NCBI GenBank assembly: GCA_032871835.1
Contig: CM065297.1
Span: 2,358,501 to 2,422,500 of the forward strand
Direction: 5' to 3'
DNA length: 64,000 bases
From: Dipteronia dyeriana
Taxonomy: Eukaryota > Streptophyta > Magnoliopsida > Sapindales > Sapindaceae
Shown here: piece after piece, positions 24,029-36,970 of the stretch
Position numbering within the stretch: the first letter of the stretch is position 1
Layout: the number at the start of each line of letters is the position of its first letter
The notes under the pieces: model-generated
What the model was told of the DNA's origin: nothing
Database searches by the model: none
Seen by the model: the letters and a program-made list of their open reading frames with translations, nothing else
Position numbers and translations under genes: made by a program

Positions 24029-24778
24029 GTCGATTTTACCACCTATAAAATTAATTAGTACACTCATATTTTATTAAACTTTTTAATTATAAATATTTCT
24101 CAATATAAACTTACCAATAATGACAAATTGTTTTAATTAAAAATAAATCAAATACTATATACATTCAATAATTACACACATATCTTTAACTTTATCTCTT
24201 TATTAATAAAAAAAACTTATGATAATCCATAGTTTTTATGATAAAACGTATTAAACTCTAATTTTATTTTAAATATCAAACTTTCTCATTGTCACATTAT
24301 ATTCATATAACAAATTAATGGAAAAAGAATTTTAAAATAACTCTGCTCAATTTCTTTTATGTATAGTTATGAATTCAATGATAAACAAAAAGTGATAGAA
24401 TATTTTTTTTAAAAGATAATTGTATATAAAAGAGAATTCTAAATCAAAGGTTTCTTGACCACATATACAATATAATTATACATCTTCTCTTTCATAAGCC
24501 TCATACGTTCCACACATTTCCAACGGTAAATGGGATCATCATTAGAAGAAGATTTGATTCCAAAAATAATATGATTTTATTTTTATCATTTTATAAATTG
24601 GGTGTGTTAATAATTAAAGCAGATTTATAAATAAATGTATTAAAATAAATATATTCATTTCAATAAGGGTTCTATTAGTATTAGGATGAATGATTATAGT
24701 AATGATTTATTTTAAATTTTAAAGATGAGTGTACTAATTAATTTTTTTGAGTGATAATGTTAGCAGCTATACCTATAC

Positions 24779-24857
<79 letters not shown>

Positions 24858-25500
24858 TTATTATAAATAAATATTATTAGGGATTTTAGATGTTAGAATT
24901 TAGGGTGTCATTTTAGATGGATGGTACAAAGATGTCACACCAGATGCTTCGACAATTTGGGTCATTTGTATTCCCATTTCAATTCAAGATTCCAATTTTA
25001 ATTGAACTATACCCAATTGACTTTTCTTTTAAAGCATTCTTCTTTTTTGTTTCGATGAATATTAAAGAAACCCAATGCATTTTTATTTTATTTTTTTAAC
25101 GAAAATTTTATTTAATATAAGCATATCAATCAAAATTGAAAATTTTCAAAATGGTGTGCTTCTGTTTTTGCATATTTTCCCCTCATTTAACTCAAGTGAC
25201 ATCTCCACTTCTAAGTGTATGTCATGATATTTTTTCCTATTGTTATCTCCGGTATTTTGAGTCTAGATATTTAGGCATCTCATATTCTCATATATTGTTT
25301 GATCCTGTTAGAACTAAACACCCAAACATAAATAAATAGTATTCATCTATCTTTTTACTCAATAAGTTTTCTTATACCATCAAATTTTGTAAAATAAGTA
25401 AATAAATGAGGTAAATTGAGTTGTTAATTATTATTATTATTATTATTATTATTTTGAAATCTTAGACCCGTTGAGATTAATCATTATATATGTGACCTAA
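23986..25500. other. AT-rich spacer with CT/AT microsatellite
   Basis: A compound (CT)n(AT)n tract runs about 24785-24853, and an ATT run about 25430-25453. No gene seen. Confidence 0.6.
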
Positions 25501-25505
25501 ATATC

Positions 25506-26810
25506 TGTTAAGATTTGACTTGTATTCCAATGTGAATCAAACAACTGCAATTGATGCGAAAGTAGTCCAAATGGATTTGGATAATTGCGATTCAGGTGGT
25601 GTTGGAAAAAAGCGTTTGAGAAAAAGTCAACGGTGAAAACAGAACCGGAACTTGGTCCCAAACATCGGAATGCGCCTGTACGAGCGGCGGAAGATTGCTT
25701 CCCATCTCCTGCGTGTTGTTGTGTGCCGATAGTATTTGGGCATGTGAGTTCGAATGAGAAATTATTTTTAAGGCTCGATTTGGCATGTGGAACTCCTAGA
25801 AGACGTGGAAAAATAGGTGGGAATTGGTTTTCTTGTTGGGAAAGGTTTTGTTTCGGGATTGCTTGTTTATAAAAGACTTGTTAGATAGTTTCCAACTACT
25901 TACGAGGGTCTGATTCCTTAGAGACCAAAAACAGTGACCCTATAAACAGTGAGACTTATTCTTTGGTTGATAACACTTTGAAAGACACCCGAGAACATCA
26001 GAGAGTGAATGAATTTGAGGGGTGGGACCTGGGGAGACCCTATGGATGTCCATGTTGGGATTTGTGAAGCCTGAAAACAACTGAAGAAGTGAAGTCTGCA
26101 GGATTCCGCGACACAGACCGTTGTCAATTCCAAAGGTTTTACCGCGGCGTGAGCGCAACACACACACCACGTTTTTTTGAGCATTGGAAAATAGAGGAAG
26201 ACTACGCTTCGGGCACAGGATGTTATAGTGAGACTGAAAAAGAGAGACAGATAGATTGTAATCAACTCTGATAAGGGATTGAGTGCATGTGCACACTGTG
26301 GACATATGTAAATTGTTGAACCACGTAAAATCTTTTTGTCTTCTTCTCTTTTATTGTTTTCATATTATCTACCTGTGTGATTGTGATTTGCGTAACTTGT
26401 GATTGCAGATTTTCTACAACAGTCTAAGGGGTGGTAGACCCAAGGGAGATCTATGGTTGATATTCAGTGGAGACCTATGGTATATTCGGGGGTGCACTCG
26501 GGGAGGACCTGGTAGTGCTATGAGATAAGAGCTAGGATTTGCAAGCTTGGGTTTAGTAAGACTCCATTGTAATTGGAGTTTGGGGTTAGAGAAAGAATAT
26601 TGGAATTGTATAGTTGTTTAACAATTTTCTACATAATGATATTTTCTCTTGCCTTCACGGCCATAGATTTTCTCTGTTTTGGGTTTTCCACGTAAAATCT
26701 TGTGATTGTGTGATTGAATTCTCTCAACCTTATTTTTTCTGTCAGTAGACGTTATTTGTTATGTTGTGAGTATTAGACATACGTTTCCGCATCACCTTCT
26801 TTTTTCAATA
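25506..26810. mobile_element. Solo LTR, copy 1 (1.3 kb)
   Basis: Starts TGTTAAGATTTGACTTG and ends TTTTCAATA, probably a mutated ...CAACA end. Identical 5-bp ATATC flanks lie at 25501-25505 and 26811-26815. Its 3' part ('gagacctatgg', 'ttccacgta', 'attagaca') is shared with 52361-55038. No internal retroelement sequence adjoins, so it is a solo LTR left by recombination. The TGTTAAGATTTG start suggests Copia; this is inference. Confidence 0.8.
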
Positions 26811-26815
26811 ATATC

Positions 26816-28493
26816 TGCTATCATAATAACGAAAAAAAATTGTTTTTAAATATTTATAAAATATGAATAGTGAGATTTGAATCTCTTCTCACCAACTTAT
26901 GACACCTAAGTTAAGAGAGGACTTACCAATAATGTAAATTGAGTTGTTACTTCTAACTTTAAACTGTCTGCCACTTGTGAATAATCAAAAATTGGCCAGT
27001 ACGTATAGATAAACATCAATAAATAGCAGAGTAGTTGACTCTATAATAGAAGTTAATTATGGATTGCCCATGATAAAGATTGATCATGATCATAATAAGT
27101 TACGTGACACTTAGCTGTGTACGTGTTTTTTTTTTTTGTAATCTCTGACCCTACTCATGACATATTTATGAATCTTAATTACAATTTCAGAATAAGGCCC
27201 CCTATCCCTACAAAACCCTACAAAACAAATAATTAAAATGACAATTCGGGTCAATTGTCAAACGTTCTTAAGTTTTTGTTCCAACTTTTATGTTCTAGTC
27301 AAATGCTAGATGTTCGATCCATAGCATATACACAATTTGCATCAACGATTCATTCATCCTTTAATATTCATAGTATATAGTTCGAAACTAAGAATCATCT
27401 CGATAAACCCTACAAAAGTCACAAGGGGACTCCCGTGGTGTACAATCATTTTCCAAACTCAAATTTTCATTCTCATTTTTAGGAATTATTTTCGAATCCT
27501 AATAACTTTTAGTAGGAATTTTTGTTTTAAATACAATTTATTTTGTTGGGATCATTTATGAAAGTTCCTTTGGAATTTGCTAAAAACACTTCTTTTCTTT
27601 TTCTTTCAGGGGTTAGTTCGTTGGGATCATTTATGAAAGTTCCTTTGGAATTTGCCAAAAACACTTCTTTTCCTTTTTTTTGAGGGGTAAATTTTGAGAT
27701 TTTTCTTATTTTAATCGATTTAGGTGTCCGAAATCCTAATCCTAGTTGGGTTGGTTTTATTTTCATATTTAAGCTTGAATCCAAGGACATTGTTATTTAT
27801 TTATTATTAATAATAATAAACGACCGATCATTTGGAACAATTAGTCATGAATTTGACTAACCTGTCATTTTTGCTTCACCACATCCCCTGCCACGTACAA
27901 TATACACACACAATAGTTATACCATCAATATACACAGATGTATTAGGTCAGTCCAATTCATATGAATCACCGATTAAGCATACACCAAAAAGAAAAAGAA
28001 TTTTATATATAATAATTATCAAGGGTGGAATCACGTAAAAATTTTCATACGGGATCAACTGATCAAGGTTTAACACATGTGATGTACCTCGATTTCCGTA
28101 TATAAAATTTGTACGGGATTCCACATTAGAAAGTGACAATATATATAGATTCTCAAGTGCATACCTCTTTACATAAGTTTATGTACAAAGTTATTTATCG
28201 GTCTTCGGATCAAAATCTAAAGGATGATATATAATTGGTGAGTCAGGAGAGAGAACAAATAACATCCTTTGAATTTTGATCCAGAGGCTAACAAATAGGT
28301 TTGTATATGTAAGAAAGTATACACATGAGAAGCTCTATTTTATATATATATATATATAATATCACAAAATTTTGATATTAATTTTGTTGAATAGTTGTAT
28401 AGATAGATGAACCCAAGTGTTTACTTACATGTGTAATGGTGGTGTGGGATTTATAAGCTATTAAAAAAGATTATATATATATAACTTTTCCTA
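26816..28493. other. Intergenic spacer
   Basis: AT-rich with no recognised gene, apart from a 75-bp tandem duplication given separately. Confidence 0.6.
27545..27694 (+). repeat. 75-bp tandem duplication
   Basis: Two head-to-tail copies, 27545-27619 and 27620-about 27694, both beginning GTTGGGATCATTTATGAAAG. The second diverges slightly at its 3' end. Confidence 0.9.
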
Positions 28494-28850
28494 TAAATAT
28501 CTCTTATTTTAATACAATGAACACATTTGATAAAATCACATGCAATTGAATGTGTTTCGGTGAGATATTTCGTATTCATTCCGAGAAAATTAAAATATAC
28601 ATTTGGTACAAATTTGAAATTTTTTAGGACCGGAGAACTATTTTTTCCTGATATTTCTCTATTTTTAAATGTTTTATCTTTAAAATAGTCGGAATAAAAT
28701 AATTCTATATCCGATTTTTTTTTTTTAAAAAAGCTACAAATGTATGTAATTATTTTTATCATCTATAGAAAAAATCACATAAAAATTCAATAAATTTTAT
28801 TAAATTTTACCAAAGGTGCTTAAAGTGTGTATTGTAAAAAGTCCTCGTTA
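28494..28850 (+). repeat. Partial third copy of the 0.7-kb repeat
   Basis: Matches 23640-23990 in order, for example TTATTTTAATACAATGAACAC and the end 'cttaaagtgtg..ttgtaa', then a TA run as in copy 2. Confidence 0.8.
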
Positions 28851-29980
28851 GAATATATATATATATTATATGGAGAACTTTAAAAGTAGCCAAAAAATTA
28901 GTGTGTTTATTGTTTTTACCAACATTTCCACTATTTGGACAAAATTGCCCTTCAGTCAAAATGAATTAAAAAAAAGAGCAAAAGACAATAAAAATGGATT
29001 AATAAACAAAATAAAGGTAAAAAAGTAAAGTAAATACCTTTCGGTGTTTGAAACAAACAACAAAGAGAGACCAGTCACCAAGATCCAACGACGAGCAACA
29101 TTCGACGACGAACAAAACGATCAAGGCCCGATGACGATGACGGTGAAGATGGAGAGACGAGCAAGACCCGACCCGACCCCGATATAGAGATGACAGAGAA
29201 ACGAGCGAGAGAGACGAGAGACGACCGGCTAGAGATAAAAAGAGAGACGATAGGCTACCAGAGAGAGACGATAGGCGACCGACTTTGATTCGAATCACCG
29301 GTGTGTTCCACGGCGACGTGGAAGAAACGAAAAGGTTTTCATTTCCTCTTTACATTTGATTTTAGGATTTCCTTTGATTTGTATTTTTGGTTGCATTTGT
29401 GCATTTGAGATGGAGTTGATTCCGATTTCGAATTTGATTTTGATTTGGATTTGGATTTGGATTTGGGTTTTGATTGGATAGGAAAATCATTGATTGGTTT
29501 GATACCAGTGTTTAGTTAAGACAAAAGTTTGGGGAGAAGTTTGATTTGTCTTCGTTAATTGGGGAGATGTTTGATATGTCTTCGTTTTGTTTTTCTATAT
29601 CTCTTCTCTTTCAGTGGCATGATGTTGCTGTTATTATTGTTTTGGTCTCTTGCCAGGGTTCCTTATTTGCTCTGTTTATGTGCTTTGTCTCTATCAATAA
29701 ATTCCCTTTATTTATTTTTTTTGAAATAATTGTCCTATAGAACCAATTGCTTGTGTTGTATCTTGCAGTTGGTGAACTTGGATCAGATGTGCTCAAATTA
29801 GTCAATATATATGGATTTGAGTGTTTTAACTTATGTTAAGTTTATTTATTTTAAAGGATTTGGATACTTTAGATAACTAGAGTGAGATGATGAGAACTCA
29901 GGTTGAGAAATATGATTTTTTTTTGGTGAGATACTTTATGTCATGTTTAGAAATCTAACTATTTTTATATGCAACATCAG

Positions 29981-30097
29981 GTTCTTCTAAGAGGACCAAA
30001 GAATGCATGTAAAGCAGTGAATCACTTTGGACCAAACTTAAGGGAAGGAGGTTTGATAAGGCTAGAGGAAAGAGGAACAATAGGGGATTCAGAGTTA
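29981..30097 (+). pseudogene. RPL18: Captured fragment of ribosomal protein L18 (eL18) last exon
   Basis: An intron-like end (TATATGCAACATCAG) precedes a stretch encoding VLLRGPKNACKAVNHFGP, which is the start of the C-terminal block of 60S protein L18. After an internal deletion of about 14 codons and a frame change, KGRRFDKARGKRNNRGFRV (from 30040) follows, the very C terminus of L18. The normal stop is absent. The kept splice acceptor implies capture of genomic DNA rather than cDNA. Lying inside an inverted-repeat element, it fits Pack-MULE-type capture. It cannot encode a working ribosomal protein. Confidence 0.88.
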
Positions 30098-32040
30098 GAG
30101 TTAAATTTAGTACTTAATTGTGCAACCGATTTGTCATTTCTGACTTTTGACAACCAAATTTTCCTAGACTTTAGGCATTTATTGTGTTCATTATTATATT
30201 TGTGCTACCTTCTTGCTTTACTTTACATAATGGATGCCTTGTTTGAGACAAATTTATTACCTCCAATGTTATGAATGAATTAGTGTTTTATTTCAAGCAT
30301 CTTTATGAATGGATGAGCCTCAAAATCCCTTAATGAGTGCTTTAAGCTTTAGATGAACCGCTTTGTTGTGTGGTATATTTGCTCAGAATTTGAATCTCAA
30401 GATAACATTTTTATCATATTTTGTTGCCCAAGAGGCCAGGACCATTGTTTTAGAAGAAGATTTAATTGAATTTTTAAGAGTGTTCACTTTTCGGTTTTCA
30501 TTAACTGAAAAACACAGCAGTGTTAAAACCAACTTAACAAGAAGTATTAGAAATGTCTCAGTTCAAGTTTCCAGGTTTGGGTAGGTTCAAATTGTTCAAA
30601 TGGTGTGTTTAATTGTTTAACAATGATGTGTTTTTTAGTGTGTTTAATTGTTTAGCAACCAAGACATGATCATGAATTTCTTCTTCTTCTAGTGCACTTG
30701 TGAATCACAAGTTGTGATGTCATTTGTTGTTATGTTTTTTTATATTTTCCAATTAAACAATTAAAGTTAGTTGGAATGAAATCTAATGAACCCATATGCT
30801 GAAATAACGACCCACCTGCCAATGAAATTGATATTATTTTCTCTTAAAATAGAAAACAACCCACTTGTGTATCTCAACTATGTGGTGCTGAATTGGTGGA
30901 AAGAAATTTGTGTAGTGTCTTAATGAGGTCATTCAGTCTTGTAGAGAAGAAAATACTCAGATTTGTGAAGCATTGACAATTATGAAACTAAGTTTTTGTT
31001 TGTAACTAGGCAAACCCAATCTTTTGTAACTGGTTGTTGATTGAGCATTGACAATTATGAAACTAATTTTTCATTTTTTCAATGAATAGAATAAGGGCCA
31101 AAAACGTGAACCCCGAGGAGAGGAGATTGTCTGTCCAACCTCAAAACTGGTATACAATTGGTAGGCAGAACGGAACCGATAAACAGGTGAATGTTCGGAA
31201 GGATTTTTACTAATTATGTCAAAATGCATGTCTTCTTTGCTCCATAGACCTGGCGGTTTTGTGTAGAAAATTCAAGTCGGTGGGGTGATTTAGTGACTAT
31301 GCCTAAATATATTCCAGTAATGTTGAGTATTGTAATTTTTACATTTCAATTTGTCACTTGTATTTTTTCTACAAATTAATGCAGAATTTTTAGTGTTTAG
31401 ACATCATGGTCATATCATATAATGTTTAGGATTATAATCGTGTTGTTGCCTCAATTTCAATACTTGAAAAATCTTTAGAGTAGAATTTTATCATGTTATA
31501 ATTTGATTTTTTTTTCCTTGATGGAGTTGTAGCAAATCTGGTAATTTTGGTAGATTGTGGCAGATAATTAACACACCAAAATTTTCCATTTTTAACACAT
31601 CAAATCTGTTAACAAATGACATGTTTCATACAAAATGCAAAATCCTTTATAAATAATCTGTTTTATCAATAAATAATCATTAACATTAGTTTCATCACAA
31701 TTTCAAAACAAGTGTTTTCAACAAAATACAAAAATCCTTACTAACAGTCTATGAAATATAATTTCAATATAGTTCATGAAATACAACTAAATTCATAACA
31801 ATTTCAACATAATCCTTAATAATACAAACACGATTTTTCGAGAGTATTCCATTCGCTTGGGTGTCCAATGGGAAAGATGACACTGTAATAGCTTTCCAAC
31901 CAGGTGCTTGTTTTGTAGAAATCAGAACTGAAGTAGACAAATTTCGTTTTACAAAACCTACAAATTTCGTTGGTTATATTCCTGCATTTCAACCAATAAA
32001 AATCTCACTTTTAGATGTCAATTTATTAAATCAGTCATAC
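30098..32040 (+). other. Non-coding interior of the MULE-like element
   Basis: Contains short open stretches such as 30363-30584 and 31861-32064. The latter is open further upstream and reads like protein (AFQPGACFVEIRTEVDKF), but I do not recognise it and it has no ATG start. It may be other captured exon remnants. Confidence 0.4.
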
Positions 32041-32540
32041 ATTAAACAAGATGCAACCAATTAAACATACTGGGGCAACCCAATTAAACACACCAATGCA
32101 ACCCTAATTAAACACACAAGGGCAAACCAAATTAAACATACTATGGCAAACCAAATTAAACACACCACGGTAAACCAATTAAACACACAATGGCAAATCA
32201 ATTAAACACATCGGTGCGACCCAATTAAACACATCAGAAGGAACTAAATTAAACACATCACTGTACACTAAATTAAACACACCATAGCAAACTAGTTAAA
32301 CACACCGGAGCGAACCAAATTAAACACACAACGACACACTAAATTAAACACACTAGGACAACCCAATTAAACACACCGGTGCAAACCAATTAAACACACC
32401 GTTACAAACCAATTAAACACATTGGGGCAACCCAATTAAACACACCGCACTCAATTAAACACACCAGGCCAAATCAAATTAGACCACATGCCAAACAAAT
32501 TAAATACACCACAATTAATCAATTAAACACATCGATGCAA
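32041..32540 (+). repeat. Minisatellite array 1 (AATTAAACACACC motif)
   Basis: About twenty degenerate units of roughly 24-25 bp. The core AATTAAACACACC is strongly kept; the rest, such as GGGGCAAACC, varies. Confidence 0.92.
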
Positions 32541-32869
32541 ACCATCTTCTTCAACATAAATTCACCATCAAATCTACAAATGAAACAAATTAACATAGGG
32601 TTTCAAAATCATAACTCTAGAAGAAGGACTTGCATCATCTCGATTTATCATGAAATACGAAGCTCAATCCGTGAAATATGAAGTCAAATCCGTGAAATAC
32701 GAAGCAAAATTCGAAGCTCCTGATTAACACTAAAAAGTGTATGTTTACTAAGGGATAATATCATCATTTTACACTTCCAATATGATTAATTCCCTAATTC
32801 AGACATAATTTTGTTCGTTCACTTAAATAAATGTGTTGTGTAGTAATCAGTGTATTTTCATTGTATTTC

Positions 32870-33840
32870 ATAGGTAATTCGATCAATTCAGAATCATGGA
32901 GAAGTCAGATGACAAAACAAACATCGTTTTCAAGTTTAGAACGTCAAAAAACCTTAAGAAGACCATGAAAGACATTTTCATAATTTTAACTATTCACTGT
33001 TCACTGTTCACTGTTCACTCATTGATGTGTTACTGTTCACTGTCACTGTTCACTGATGACATGGCAAAATCTGGAAGCTCCATTCTAAATTCATCCGATG
33101 GTCAATTTTCATCCATATTTTGTATAAATAGGGGTCTCTTCCGCCTAATTTTGATGTTCTGAATCCAGATCTGATGTTAGATTTGTGAAATTCTCTCTCA
33201 CTTGTTCTCAAATTCTCAGTTTAAATAAAATAGCTATTTTCTAGTTAAATTATGTCTAGCTAATTTTATATAGCTGGGGCCAAAGGTGATATTGTTGGTA
33301 TGAAAAATATGATCCAATTTTGGTAAGTTTATTATTTTTATGCTTTCTCCCCTCTGATATTTGTGAGTTTTTGACTCACTATAGATAGACAAATATTGTC
33401 TAGCACAATGAGTACTTTTAACCATATCTATCAAAGAGTGATTTATCCCTTCTAATATTTGTGGAGTTTTTGACTTACTGTAGACAGACAGATATTGTCT
33501 GGCACAGTGAGTACTTTTACCCACATCTATTAGAGAGTGGTCAGTGGAGTGGAATACCATCCCATTAATCTGGACTAAATATTTATAATTGGGTTATATT
33601 CGAATTACCAACAGTGGATCCCTTAGCCCCAGTATTAATTTTAATTGATTTACATTTTTTATAACAAGCTTAGTAATTAATCTAGATAATTAATTCTATA
33701 AGGACAACTGAACAACCTCCCTGTGGTTCGACCCGGTCTTACCGGTTAATTTATTACTTTGACACTCTTATACTTGAGAGTAAGAACACTTCTTTCGGAC
33801 GTGTCAGCTCCTATATGGTTTTTTTGTCATTACATAGAAA
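32870..33840 (+). other. Possible LTR-derived insertion between the two arrays
   Basis: It has CACTGTT tandem repeats at 32996-33058, a TATA box (TGTATAAATAGGGG, about 33121-33134) and, near 33710-33790, a 'ctgtggttcgacccggtcttaccgg...tactttgacactct' segment like those common near plant Ty3/Gypsy LTRs. Two roughly 110-bp subrepeats lie at about 33350-33545. The ends could not be fixed. Confidence 0.35.
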
Positions 33841-34460
33841 AATAAATGGTTTAGAACAATGGTATAGATTGAACGAAGATTCTAGATGTGGGTTTTGTGT
33901 TTCAAACAAAGATTGAACGAAGAACGAATATTGAAAACTGATTGTCAATACCTAGCAAATCGAAACCCTAAGCTTCAATTTTTGGTGCCATTGGTTATGG
34001 GTTTATAAGGTCTACAATTTGCTTCTCGCATGAATGAGTCTTATTGTTGTAGCTTCCTTGCAAACAACTATGTATATATCTCTCTTAATGGAGTGCAATA
34101 TTGATGTCATATTCTTTAGATCTATGGTTGATGAAATTCTTAGCTTCCTCCAAAATTAATTTGTATTAGTTGGTAGATTTATCACGTTTAGAACTTCTTT
34201 TTCCATTATATATATGAAAAATGTAAACCTTTAAATGATTATTTTTATTAGTGATTAGTGATGTATAAATTAAATGTGGAAAAAACGTATAGTTGTTTTA
34301 AAAAAAATCTTCAAACTAGTTGGTGATTTTTTTGTTTTTTTTTTAGAGAATGAGGTAAAATAACAAGCTTATAACTTCCTGCAACTATTGTTTGATGTGT
34401 TTGATTGATGTGAGTTGTTATCTATTTTGCATCGGTTCTTGACACTTATATTTATGTCAC
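33841..34460. other. Non-coding interior of the MULE-like element
   Basis: No coding signal or repeat structure recognised. Confidence 0.5.
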
Positions 34461-35272
34461 ATATTAAACAAGGTGTAACCAAATTAAACACATCACTGCA
34501 ACCCAACTAAACACACATGAGCAACCCAATTAAACATGCCGGTCCAAATTAATTAAACCCAATAGTGCAAACCAATCAAATACACCAAGGCGAACCAATT
34601 AAACACGCTGATGTAAACCAATTAAACATACTGGGGCAAATCAATTAAATACATCAGGGCATCACCATGTATAAATCAATTAAACACATCATGTAAAATC
34701 ATTTAAGCACATCAGTGCAACCCAATTAAACACACTAGGACAGTCCAGATTAAGTACACCGGGTGTAATCTAATTAAACACACTATAGCAATCCAAGTTA
34801 AACACACAAGGTGTAACCCGATTAAACACACCAGGGCAAATCGATTAAACATACTAGAGCAACCTACTTAAACACACCAAGTGTAACACAATTAAACACA
34901 CCAGGTGTAACCCAATCAAACACATCGGACAAATATATTAACCACACAACTGCATATCAATTAAACACATCATAGTAAATCAATTAAATACACCACTGCA
35001 AATGGGTGGCTGCAATGAAATACACCATATGGCACCAACAATTAAACACACCAATTCCTAATAAGCAGTTAAACCCAATTAAACACACACCTATTTCGAA
35101 CTCAATTAAAAGTATACATACATATTTTCAACCCAATTAAACACACTTATTTCCTACCCAATTAAACACACCAGTACTATCTGATCAACCATGCCTATTT
35201 CCAACCAAATTAAACATACCAGTACTACCCAATTAAGCATATACATATTTCCAACTCAATTAAACACATCTG
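34461..35272 (+). repeat. Minisatellite array 2 (AATTAAACACACC motif)
   Basis: More than thirty degenerate units, same core and orientation as array 1. Linkers drift to CATATTTCCAACCC towards the 3' end. Confidence 0.92.
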
Positions 35273-36698
35273 TCACAAATCACTTTCATTATCTATAAAT
35301 ACATCCACTATCCAGTCATTTCATTTAGATCATTTGGCCACATCCAGAAAGTGATCAAATTGTATGATGCAACACACAACAAACAATATAAAAGAGAATT
35401 CTTAAAATTTTAGCGACGACTATTATTGTGAATAGGCAATATAGAATAGATTATTACAGTGCATATTAGTCTCTACCTTAACCAACATCCTTATGAAGAA
35501 ATATGTTTCAAAAGTGGTATCATGATAAGGAAAATTAAACATGAAAATGCATTCAAATTGTCATGAAAAGTATAAAAGCATAATTGATCCACAAATTTTC
35601 CATATATGGAAACAAACAGATAAATTTTCCTGATGGCTATCTCTTTGTTTTCATAAGATACATAAAGCATTATTATCATCAAGAACCCTCAATAGTTCAG
35701 AGAAGCAAGAATACTAGCTTTGACAAATCAAAACATGTCCATATAACTTGAATACTATTCATTCAACAGCATGCCAATTAATTTTTATAGAATACAATGA
35801 GTCAATTTTAAAAATCTTATTTGATTCAGAATCAATAGAGCAACATTAAAAAAAAATCAGAAAACTTTACACCATATATATTCTCCCAAAATTAATGTTT
35901 ACTAAATTTGGCATTTATCATTACATTTGCATATGAAACAAATTAAAATAGGGTTTATAATACATACCTCCAGAAGAAGGACCTGTAGAATCTTGATTTA
36001 TCATAACAACCTAAGCAAAAATCCGTATAATACAAATCGCAATCCCTGAAATTCGAACCAAAACTGAATCTCCTATATATGGGTTTTATGTGATTTATAG
36101 AGATAAAAAAATGGCTTTACAGTTTCAACAATGGTAGAAATTGAAGTGAGATTTTTGATTTAATTATATTTCGGACATGGGAGACAACCGATTGCAGAAA
36201 TTGAAGGACGAAGGAGCAAAAATGAAGATCGAAAATGGGAGACCTGTACTTGAACAAAATGAAGAGAAAAAAAAATAAGACCTGTAATTTGGATATGGGA
36301 GACAACTGATTCAAGAAATTGATGGACGAAGGAGCGGAAATGGGAGACCCACGATGACAAAATGAAGATCGCAAATGGGAGACCGGTGGTTCGAAGAAAA
36401 TGAAGAGAAGAAAATATTTCAGACAAAAAAAATTGTAGATCGTGAACAATAAAAGAGAGAGAAGAAAACTTTTCAGACAAAAAGAAATGGTATACCGTAA
36501 CCTAACAAATAGAGAGAGAAGACAAACTTTTTAGACAAAAAGAAAATTAATAAAACAAATAATGAATAATAAAATAAAGAATGAATAAATGAGGGGTATT
36601 TTGGTCTTCACAGCTAAAGATTGGGTAAAAACAATAAAATTATTAATGTTGGGTAGAAATAATAAACCACCTTAATTTTTGATTAAAAAGATATATTT

Positions 36699-36700
<2 letters not shown>
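35273..36700. other. Right part of the MULE-like element
   Basis: Contains a second version of the block seen at 32575-32740 (GAAACAAATTAAAATAGGGTT, then AGAAGAAGGACCTG) at about 35935-36075, and GA-rich subterminal sequence. The minus-strand ORFs at 36117-36480 are low-complexity artefacts. Confidence 0.5.

Positions 36701-36754
<54 letters not shown>
36701..36754. repeat. (TA)27 microsatellite
   Basis: Uninterrupted TA run abutting the MULE-like element. Confidence 0.95.
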
Positions 36755-36757
<3 letters not shown>

Positions 36758-36843
36758 TCTATTGTCAGTTCAAACTGATATATGTATGCTATTGAATTTA
36801 AATGTTTTGACTTAACTATATTCACTTGTTAAAGCATCTTTTA

Positions 36844-36970
36844 GGGTGCGTTTGGCACGAAGATGGGACAGGACAAGGTGGAACTGGACTGGACAGTACA
36901 TGTGGTTCTATGTTGTGTTTGGAAGGCTTGGACAGACCTATAAATTGTATTGTTATGCCTATAAATTCCG
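36844..36970 (+). repeat. Left terminal inverted repeat
   Basis: Inverted match of 48610-48768. It runs directly into viral movement-protein sequence at about 36970. Confidence 0.85.

Larger units (their letters stand above)
28872..36700. mobile_element. 7.8-kb MULE-like element with captured sequence
   Basis: The left end GGAGAACTTT...AAAAAATTAG..GTGTTTATTGTTTTTACC..AACATT is matched, in inverted orientation, by the right end GGAAATATAT...AAAAATTAAGG.GGTTTATTATTTCTACCCAACATT. Both termini are GG...CC. Flanks are TA-rich, so a target duplication cannot be judged. No transposase ORF remains. The interior holds a ribosomal protein L18 exon fragment, two minisatellite arrays of an AATTAAACACACC motif, a repeated non-coding block (about 32575-32740 and 35935-36075) and a possible LTR fragment. 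Confidence 0.6.

Noticed and set aside
29969..30274. Functional gene from the ORF at the L18 fragment
   Set aside because: The L18 similarity changes frame and lacks the internal part; the rest of the ORF has no coding character.
32041..35272. CRISPR-like array
   Set aside because: Units are short, repeats are degenerate, there are no cas genes and the DNA is plant nuclear; it is a minisatellite.
36117..36480. Minus-strand coding region of about 110 codons
   Set aside because: Composed of repeated GGGAGACC/TGGGAGAC-type words at the GA-rich end of the MULE-like element; no domain.
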